Part shown: positions 58,201-64,000 of the stretch, piece by piece
Layout: each line of letters opens with the position of its first letter
How positions within the stretch are numbered: the first letter of the stretch is position 1
Source: Triatoma infestans
Lineage: Eukaryota; Arthropoda; Insecta; Hemiptera; Reduviidae
Length of the DNA: 64,000 nt
Direction: 5' to 3'
Assembly (NCBI GenBank): GCA_011037195.1
Contig: JAAEAF010014365.1
Coordinates: 62,001-126,000 of the forward strand
Position numbers and translations under genes: made by a program
Notes under the pieces: model-generated
What the model was told of the DNA's origin: nothing
Database searches by the model: none
Seen by the model: the letters and a program-made list of their open reading frames with translations, nothing else

Positions 58201-60684
58201 TCGCTATGGGCACATAGATTGCTCCACTTAAGAACAGAAGACTATGAACGAACATTGGACGCCACGCCACTTATTGCCGATAGAGGAAACTTTTGTACAT
58301 ATGGGTACTAAAAAACAATTAAATACATTAATGTATTTATTTACACATAAATAAATCAAGCTGTTAGAAAAGCAGACTTATTTTTTATGCAGAAACCACA
58401 GAACTATAGTTACTGAAAATTTGTCATTTCATTTCATGCAGGAGGGAGAGAGAGAGTTTCTAACTCGATAATGCCTCCAAGAGTAAGAATAAAACAAAAG
58501 GAGTGTGTGAAAACAATTATTCTCCAGGAAGAAGTTCATCTACTACAAATAAAGTTTACTCTAACCGATAACTATCTTGATAACTAACTTGAAACTATTT
58601 AAGATAAACAAAAAGCAAAACTATACGATACACTGAAGCTATTGGTTAAAAATAATGCCTAATTTCAATGTTGTAATGCATTCTGTATTCCAAGTTTAAA
58701 GAAAATCTTCAAGAGTCGTTTTTGAGAAAATCCAATAAAAACAAGAAAAGCGTGTTGTAAAGTCGCCCTTCTGAATAATTGATTTTCTCCAAAATTGGAC
58801 TTATAGCAATGCATTATGATATTGAACTATAAATTGTACTGAAGCCAGTGGAATTAACGTTGTAATTCCCCCAAAACCTTCCTAAATTCAATATTCCCCA
58901 AAAAATGTTTCAATTAAAAGTGATAGGACTATATACATATATATAGGTTATATATATTAGTAGAAGCCGCTATGAACAAAATCGCGAAGAATTGAAAAAC
59001 AAATCAGTGAAGTCTTAGTTGCGGGTACCTGAACAGAATGTCGTTTGAGCTTCCTATTTTTTTTTTTTTTGAGATATTTAGTTCGCACTCTCACACGTAC
59101 ACACAGTAACCATTCGCGAAAAACATTACCAAGAACAAGGGACCTCAAAACATGTATTTATGGTGAAAACTCATTTTCGAAAATTTGACACAGCAGTAAG
59201 ACAAGTTAAATCACTTTTTCGTCTAGGCCATGGCCTGTAAAAATAATGAAATTTAGTCCGCGTGTGAAAAAAGTTTAACCACCCTCTTCTTAGACTATGA
59301 AAGAAGCTACTTGTGAGATTAACTCAGCCAGTCAAACAGTAACTAATATCAACTTACTAAAAAAAAAAGCTGCAAAAAAGGTTGCTAGTCTAACATATGC
59401 ATAAGCCCAATTATTATAAATTTCTTACTAAAACTGTTGCTTGAATTAGTTACTGCCCTTTTCATGGGCGTTTTACTATATAGACAGACATTCAGTTACT
59501 GCGCCTTTGAAAAACATAATGAAATAGTCTTAATTTCTGTTGTTCAAAAGCAAAATTGACAATCTTAATAAGCCAAAAAGACTATAAAAATATAGTTTTT
59601 TTTTGTAATCTGAGGACAACTATTATTAGAACAATGGATTATATTTTCAAGTAAACTAAAGCTATATCATGCATAAACATGCTTATGTGGATATAACACA
59701 ACAAAAAATTGTACAGGCAACACTTTTTTAAAAAAAATTCATAAAGCGTATCAGAAAAGTCGTAGTACCTAGGTATTTACCGCTTACCTCTTTGGTTTAT
59801 TTATTTTTTAAGATGATAAAGAAATCGCAATCTTATAGTTAAAACCCATATTATATATTACATAAATGTTTAGAAGTAATAATACTTAGTAGGTACAGGA
59901 GAAAGAAAAAGTAAAAAAATATAAAAATAAAAATTCGTTCTCTAAATCGCGCTAAAAAGAACAAAATAAATGAAAACTGACTTAAATGTCTATTTTTGAA
60001 CTTTAGTATCTCAGGAATATGTTGATTTTTGAAGAGCGTCTTGTTTTGAAATTTGTATCCTCATTTTTTAAGATTAATAAAACTTGGAGCGAAAAAGAAA
60101 CTATATGCCAAACGTCCAAAGGTCGATTTCAGGTTTAAGAGGCGAGTTAAAATAAAAGTAAACACACGAGATTAAAAATGCAACAAAAAAAGATCCTGTG
60201 CCCCTTTGGATCCGTTTAGAAATTATGCACAATTTGGCCATTACTCTGTGGGCACTAGAAAAAAGTAGTTCACAATTCTTACAAGTTATTTTCTGAAGAG
60301 AAAAATGAACAAGGCCTTCAACATATACATAATATAATTGAATTTCCCCAAAATCTTTGTACTAATACCCCCAAAACTTTATACGGACAGTATCATACAT
60401 GTTGCGACTGGTTTTGATAGTGTCCTAGGCGCAGCGTGTTGAGTTTGTTGAGCCTGTTGTGTAGTTAGGTCCGTCTTAGATCTTCTATTAGATTGGCCAA
60501 GTGTTGGAGCTGATTTTGAGCCGGTTACTGATCCACTAGCCATTCCCATTGCTTCACCACCGCGTGCGGTTAATGCACAATATTCCTGACCGGAATAATT
60601 AGCATCGAAAAATTTCTTGAACCATTGGAGAAATTCAAAATTATCTTGAAACTTTCCTTTGACCAGTTTGTCAATTGGTACAAT
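51254..60684 (-). CDS. Eb1: EB1 (MAPRE) microtubule plus-end protein, 3' four exons
   Basis: Minus-strand exons 60684-60399, 52861-52752, 52668-52519 and 51313-51254, all GT-AG and in phase (286, 110, 150 and 60 nt). Exon 1 here opens within the calponin-homology domain: [35 protein letters not shown], then a Ser/Thr/Gln-rich linker. The second exon is linker ([19 protein letters not shown]) and starts the coiled coil. The third is the EBH dimerisation domain: [39 protein letters not shown]. The last gives DGFAPPEDL and ends in DEEY, the EEY/F tail that CAP-Gly proteins bind. EB1 tracks growing microtubule plus ends and recruits SxIP-motif partners. The N-terminal exons with most of the CH domain must lie beyond the right edge. 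The 7.5-kb intron between 52862 and 60398 contains a LINE, a Gypsy element and HINE-like repeats. Confidence 0.93.
51445..52325 (+). repeat. HINE-like family, nearly complete copy over EB1 introns
   Basis: The left end AAAATCAGGTATGAAACACTCACCAGACTTTC (about 51445) and the right end ATACGAATGCAATATTTCCTCTC..AGCAGTAAATT (about 52290-52325) enclose 880 bp. The internal (AC)n tract (52208-52241) is longer than in other copies. It lies between the last and penultimate EB1 exons. Confidence 0.7.
52208..52241. repeat. (AC)n microsatellite inside the HINE-like copy
   Basis: About 16 AC units at the place where related copies at 14.89 and 56.71 kb have short ACAC tracts, so the microsatellite is part of the element. 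Confidence 0.9.
53215..53680 (+). repeat. HINE-like family copy, left half
   Basis: TGACGCACTCACACGACTTTTTCTTACTGG at the left, then CTTTAAACTTGGAATTTTT, ACATTGTAGTCCAGAA, GGCACTTCAGTGGAATGCTT and CACCTACCCC. The right part is replaced by the LINE that follows. Confidence 0.6.
53690..55345 (+). pseudogene. LINE 3' half: reverse-transcriptase tail, RNase H and 3' tail
   Basis: Plus-strand pieces in changing frames: [12 protein letters not shown] (the 'YLGV.LD' block after the catalytic core), [20 protein letters not shown] and [10 protein letters not shown] (54020-54100), [16 protein letters not shown] (RNase H start), [20 protein letters not shown] (54580-54640), and the TAATTTAATCTAATCTAACT tail typical of several insect LINEs (about 55320-55340). 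It is disrupted by many stops and by a small insertion at about 54960-55110. Clade: RNase H-bearing I/R1/Jockey group. It lies in the large EB1 intron. Confidence 0.8.
54957..55102 (+). repeat. About 145-bp insertion in the LINE, copy A of a direct repeat
   Basis: TAACACTGCGATTATGCTGC ... CAGGACGAATTCTGGTAATTTG ... GAACTGTTTATTCAAATATAATAT ... CATATGATCTTAATTTCTAG. The LINE protein reads CRFCKVEEE before it and [15 protein letters not shown] after it, so the block interrupts the LINE. Copy B is at 55.72 kb. Confidence 0.8.
55103..55720. other. LINE tail, then unassigned sequence
   Basis: 55110-55345 is the LINE 3' tail. 55345-55720 has no recognised content; the ORF at 55441-55638 shows no family motif. 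Confidence 0.4.
55720..55875 (+). repeat. Copy B of the direct repeat
   Basis: TTAACACCGCGATTATGCAGC ... CAGGACGAATTCTGGTAATTTG ... GAACTGTTTATTCAAATATAAT ... ATGATCTTAATTTCTAG. Nearly identical to copy A, with a small extra segment (AGAACATTTAT) near 55847. Both are preceded by GGAATG. Confidence 0.8.
55950..56880 (+). repeat. HINE-like family, full-length copy
   Basis: Left end AAAAATCTTATGTGAAACACCCACACCACTTCCTCTTAC; right end ATTTAACAAGATCGCAAACTTGCTCTTGTCAGGAGTAAGAGATG. It contains the shared ATTGTAGTCCAGAAGAG, CAATTTTCCCGGAAAAATG, AACGTTGGAGCCATTTTCGA and an ACACACACACA tract at 56709. This is the best copy for defining family length (about 930 bp). Confidence 0.72.
56939..57132 (+). 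repeat. 5' LTR of the Gypsy element
   Basis: Starts TGTGGCTTTGAGG and ends GCAGAAATCATA just before GTGGTGATCCC. It carries AATAAA near 57080. About 30 bp shorter than the 3' LTR. Confidence 0.8.
57240..57860 (+). pseudogene. Gypsy gag and integrase remnants
   Basis: gag start: [15 protein letters not shown], followed by text that matches 'LWF.QLEAQF...IT.DETKFHY' ([20 protein letters not shown] at 57330-57400). An ATG-initiated stretch 57414-57647 continues it. Then, after a deletion and frame changes, [18 protein letters not shown] and [20 protein letters not shown] (57800-57930), the zinc-binding HHCC part of integrase. Nothing able to replicate remains. Confidence 0.75.
58177..58400 (+). 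repeat. 3' LTR of the Gypsy element
   Basis: Starts TGTGGAAACTGG after a purine run (AGGTAGGAAGAA, the likely polypurine tract) and ends ACCACA. Carries ATAAATAAATC near 58350. Confidence 0.8.
58600..59215 (+). repeat. HINE-like family copy
   Basis: Contains GTTTAAAGAAAATCTTC, AAGTCGCCCTTCTG, GATTTTCTCCAAAATTGG, TTCCCCCAAAACC, AAAATGTTTCAATTAAAAG and CACACGTACACACAG. The right hairpin region is poorly kept (ACAGCAGTAAGAC near 59190). Confidence 0.55.
59216..60395. other. EB1 intron, AT-rich, nothing recognised
   Basis: No exon with EB1-like text and no repeat ends could be supported. Confidence 0.45.
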
Positions 60685-60794
60685 CTAAAAAAACAAATCA
60701 TGCATATATCAAAAAGGAAAAAAAGATGAATTATCATGCAAAGAAATTAATTTAAAAATAAATAATTAAAATTAATAAAAAATAAACATAAAAT

Positions 60795-61020
60795 TGACGA
60801 CATATATATATATATACCCAGGGGCCTGCAGCCGATGTATCGACCCAATATTATTATTCTCCCCAAATTTGCAGCAACTTAACTATCAACCTCAATCTTT
60901 TCAGATTTTTAGAATAATTTTGAGCCATTTCTGCGAATTTTTGTTATATATTTATGTGGACTTGCGATTTACGAGTATACATTATATATATCTATATCTA
61001 TATCTATATATATGTATATC
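60795..61020. repeat. TA/TATC-rich simple repeats
   Basis: (TA)n at about 60800-60817 and TATATC/TATATA runs at about 60985-61018, upstream (in gene sense) of the EB1 exon at 60684. The ORF across them (60794-61033) is a repeat artefact. Confidence 0.7.
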
Positions 61021-61502
61021 TACATTTACATAAATAAGGTCCAACTCAGCTTGAAATTAGGTTTATCTTTTAACCCAACTCCTATTCTGCCATCAAAAAT
61101 GTAAAACGTCTCAAACGCTCTTCAAAATATCAAGCTTTACTGAGATATTAATGCCAAAAACAGATATTTTTCAGCCAGTTTTTAATTTGTTTTTCGTTTC
61201 CAGTAGGATTTAGAGAAACACTATATATATTCTCTACTACATTCTCATTATTTTAAACAGGTAAAGGGGCCAATTGCACTGCAACGTACACGGTCTATTG
61301 TGCATAACTATTTTACATTTTACGTTTTATTTTACTATTAGATACAATAATCATTATTCAATAAAATTTAGATATGGACATGGTCGTAACGCAAAAACAG
61401 CAAAAAAACGTATTTTAATGGATTTTGGTCTCATATGTGTCTCCATTTTTTAACAAACACATTCTGCTTCTGTGGCTGACTGAACTTGTTGCTTGATGTT
61501 TA

Positions 61503-61790
61503 TCAACTATAGTGTGATCTCTGACACGCTTGCACAAAGTTTACTTTGATCTCGTGAGAAAGTATAATCATTATCATTGTGGGATCCTCCCAAATCTGCC
61601 TTAAAGCAGATATCAGGAGATCATGAAAGCCCACAACACCTGACCATTCCAAAGAGTATCCCATTATGGGCAGGACTCCCATTATGTTGAAAACTTTGTC
61701 TATTCTTGCAGTGAAAGGAACATATTCTAATAATTCTAGCAATCTGTCGTGTAAATAGTCGACATAAATTTGTCCAAAATAAAATAAACA
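61503..61790 (-). other. Unrecognised ORF of about 90 codons
   Basis: The minus strand is open from before 61742: GQIYVDYLHDRLLELLEYVP, FTARIDKVFNIMGVLPIMGY, LEWSGVVGFHDLLISALRQI, WEDPTMIMIILSHEIKVNFV, ending SHYS and a stop. It looks protein-like (regular hydrophobic spacing, two Trp) and continues upstream of its first ATG. It is not part of EB1. It could be a fragment of a DNA transposon ORF or an unknown exon; no motif fixes it. Confidence 0.3.
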
Positions 61791-62173
61791 ATAAGCAGGC
61801 TAATGTTTTATTGTCAGTTATCCTATTTTTAATGATAATAAAAGTTAGAGTCCCAAGGATTCAGTAATATTTCCCCAAGATTAGAGGGCACAGAACCTTA
61901 ACAGATGAGTTTCAATTTAAACCTACCAGAGAGAAAAAAAAAATGATCACAAAACGGCCCTTATAGTTTTAACATATTTACAATAGCGTAGAAATTATGC
62001 GCCAACTGGCGGCCCATATTCGTGGGACATCCAATATATTATCGATAAGTCGGTTTACTGAAAAGCTACAAAACGCGGTCTCATTAGTAGATTTTAAATG
62101 ACCTACTTCTTGTATATGATGATAGCTGCAGTGAAAATAAAATTTTTTAGTAACATAAAAATGTTTCTTTTAT

Positions 62174-63602
62174 GATCTTTCCCTTTCCGCGGCCATTTTC
62201 ATGAAAAACACTTCGAGTTTCTGGGTTGAGACCGCGTCAGTGGTTTGCTAAAAACCGACGTTTTGCCCATGTTGCAATGAGCCTCTTCAGGATCGTTACA
62301 CCTTGAAAGGCAATAAGGCAATTACCCAGCAGTAAGGCCACGCAAACCCCTTATTGGTACAGGTGAGTAGATGACATCTTCGGTATCTGGGGGCTTGAGA
62401 AATACATACTGCTCTCTTTCCTCTCAAACCTAAACAACGTACAACCGAACATAAATTTCACGATGGAGATTGAGGAGCATGGAAGCTCCCCTTCTTGGAT
62501 GCACGTGTCCAGAGAAAGAAGATTGGAACTTTGGTACATACGGTATACCGGAAGAAAACCCACACCAACCGATACTTGAAGGAGAGTTCGCATCACCATC
62601 CTACACGGAGAGAGGTCTGTTCAGTACGTTGATCAAACGTGCTATCAGGATTGCCGAGCAAACGGAGTTGCCCAAGGAAGATCATCTTCGGCAAGCTCTG
62701 AAACAAAACGGCTACAAAGATAAAGAGTAACTACTCTCTTCAATAGGGCCGAACACCCTATGTGAGGAAACCTGAGGAGATAGAGGAAGAAGAGAGACAA
62801 CGACAGCTATCCCCCCACATATGCAAGGAGTGTCGGAGGAGATTTCTAAAATCCTCGCAAAGCACAACGTAACTACCATACATGGGACGGACAGAAAATG
62901 TCTCAGTTGCTACCAGGGCTCAAAAGAGGTTTCCACTGTAAAAAAAAAAGTGTCTCTATAATACCTCGCAGCTATCAAAAGTATGTACTTTTGATAGCTA
63001 CGAGCTACTTTTGATGACCTATGTAGGTCAGACTAAAAGATTATTCACAATACGTCTTAAAGAACATACTCACTGTGTAATGTATAACAAAACAGAGAAG
63101 TCTGCCCTCGCAGAACATTCGTCTACAACTGGGCATGCCATAAGTTTTGAGGACAATAAGGTCCTCTTACGAACGTGTCTTAAGAGAGGTAGTGGGAATT
63201 GGGAAAGAAGAAATCTGTCTTATTAGAGATGATGGACTTCGTCTAAGCAGAACATGGCTCTCCCTGCTCAGAGAAAGCGGCGAAATAGCAGGGGAAAAAC
63301 GTGTAATGGTTTTCCGGAGCAGGATAAGGTTAAAACTTTGGCGGGAGGGCAGTGGGATGGGAGACTTAGATCTCATCACCTGCCAGCCAGGGAGGAAGAG
63401 AAAATTAAGCCCCGCCCACCGCCTACAGTAAACAGGGTGATCAAGAAGGCAGTCAATCTGGCGGAAGTAGGAGCCACGTTCCTTCTCTACCAAGTTTCAT
63501 AGAAACTTGTGCGAAATGGCGGTTTTTAACAAACGACTGACGCGATCTCAACCTGGAACCAGGTGGTCTTCATGAAAATGGCCGCGGAAACCTAAAAGAT
63601 CA
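62174..63602 (+). mobile_element. PLE copy with RT end, GIY-YIG domain and inverted ends
   Basis: Begins GATCTTTCCCTTTCCGCGGCC and finishes GGCCGCGGAAACCTAAAAGATC, an inverted repeat whose left arm extends to about 62330. Between lie, left to right, a reverse-transcriptase C-terminal part, a linker, the GIY-YIG domain (63000-63180) and the 3' region (63250-63500). This is the most complete PLE in the window. It is 5' truncated in the RT and has several frameshifts. The left arm contains the hammerhead-like block in reverse. Confidence 0.85.
62340..63250 (+). pseudogene. PLE protein remnant: RT tail, linker and GIY-YIG endonuclease
   Basis: RT end: LNNVQPNIKFTMEIEEHGS (about 62430-62490, one frame), then in another frame ENPHQPILEGEFASPSYTER, GLFSTLIKRAIRIAEQTELP, DHLRQALKQNGYKDKE (62560-62730). 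Linker: MQGVSEEISKILAKHNVTTI. Endonuclease: TYVGQTKRLFTIRLKEHTHC, KTEKSALAEHSSTTGHAISF, then YERVLREVVGIGKEE and RDDGLRLSRTWLSLL. The 'YVGQTKR...RLKEH' block is the GIY-YIG catalytic region with its arginine. In Penelope-like elements RT and this nuclease act together in target-primed reverse transcription. Frameshifts prevent function. Confidence 0.85.
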
Positions 63603-64000
63603 GATTGGTTTATTATTGGATCATATTAACTTGTAATAAAATTATGTAAATAGGAATTTCATTTAGGATAGCTAATTATTATATAGGTACGTCATGTTTG
63701 TCTTTGCCTATAGTAGGTTAAGATAAAAAGCAGTAGAGGAATATCGAGTACTCTACTCCATTTATGCAGATGTGTGCATGGACGTGTGATGACAGGTTTG
63801 TGGGTTAGGTTTGTTTAGCGTAGAATGAGAGTATTTATTAAGATGGTTGTATTTATTAGCGAGCATGAATGAGGTACGTTAGATTATAACCACAGGGGTG
63901 AATGAATGCAGGGATCAATGCCGGTCACAGATTGCAACATCATTTGATCGTCAAAATGTCGTCTGTACTTGCCACTGAATTTGAAAGATGAGCCTGAAGG
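63603..64000. other. Edge sequence, nothing recognised
   Basis: No EB1 exon, repeat end or ORF could be supported between the PLE and the right edge. Confidence 0.45.

Larger units (their letters stand above)
56939..58400 (+). mobile_element. Internally deleted Gypsy LTR retrotransposon
   Basis: Two LTRs beginning TGTGG share GCYATAGATTGC-like text, CACTTATTGCCGATA, TTTTGTACATATG and GCAGAAAYCA: 5' LTR 56939-57132 and 3' LTR 58177-58400. GAAC flanks both sides (56935-56938, 58401-58404), a 4-bp target duplication. After the 5' LTR comes TGGTGATCCCGAC, the usual primer-binding-site context of insect Gypsy elements. Only pieces of gag and integrase remain; protease, reverse transcriptase and RNase H are gone. 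It lies in the large EB1 intron. Confidence 0.85.

Noticed and set aside
1..64000. CRISPR arrays, bacterial operons, rRNA genes, integrated viral genomes
   Set aside because: No regular direct-repeat/spacer arrays, ribosomal sequences or viral structural or replication genes were seen; all RT and integrase pieces fit LINE, PLE or Gypsy retroelements.

Overview
This is AT-rich arthropod nuclear DNA, most likely from an insect. It has spliced genes with GT-AG introns and long intergenic and intronic stretches filled with decayed transposable elements. No bacterial operons, CRISPR arrays or rRNA genes were seen. The tRNA-derived SINEs, Tc1-like transposons, Penelope-like retroelements (PLEs) and several LINE clades fit a repeat-rich insect, perhaps a hemipteran, but the order cannot be fixed from sequence alone. 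All family names come from reading translated exons against remembered families; no database search was run.

Protein-coding genes, left to right. (1) 1994-4481, minus: the 5' coding exons of a Nedd4-type HECT ubiquitin ligase, running off the left edge. (2) 5271-12542, plus: a complete 12-exon homologue of C12orf4/FERRY3 (546 codons), divergent from Nedd4 across about 0.8 kb. (3) 25295-41188, plus: a gene reconstructed from 13 exons encoding an eight-cysteine FYVE-like finger of the Slp/Slac2/MyRIP Rab-effector type, then an unrecognised body. (4) 50120-50475, plus: a possible terminal exon of an unknown gene. (5) 51254-60684, minus: the 3' four coding exons of EB1 (MAPRE family), with the N-terminal exons off the right edge.

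Mobile DNA. PLE pieces with GIY-YIG endonuclease and reverse-transcriptase remnants, arranged as head-to-head fold-backs, recur at 8.2, 12.8-13.9, 20.0, 25.6, 33.7, 41.9 and 62.2-63.6 kb. A non-autonomous family with a 3' terminal hairpin, resembling Helentron-derived HINEs, has at least ten copies. Other elements are two Tc1-like transposons (2.2-3.8 and 30.7-31.9 kb), a long-TIR element with a transposase remnant (15.5-16.9 kb), a hAT-like MITE with a target-site duplication (18.5-19.3 kb), LINE remnants of several clades, an internally deleted Gypsy element with both LTRs (56.9-58.4 kb) and two copies of one tRNA-derived SINE.

The most interesting non-genic signal is a set of hammerhead-ribozyme-like folds (stem I, CUGANGA-like core, stem II, GAAA, very short palindromic stem III, NUH) in at least four repeat families. 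The genes do not form an operon or one pathway; each is independent and expanded by intronic repeats.
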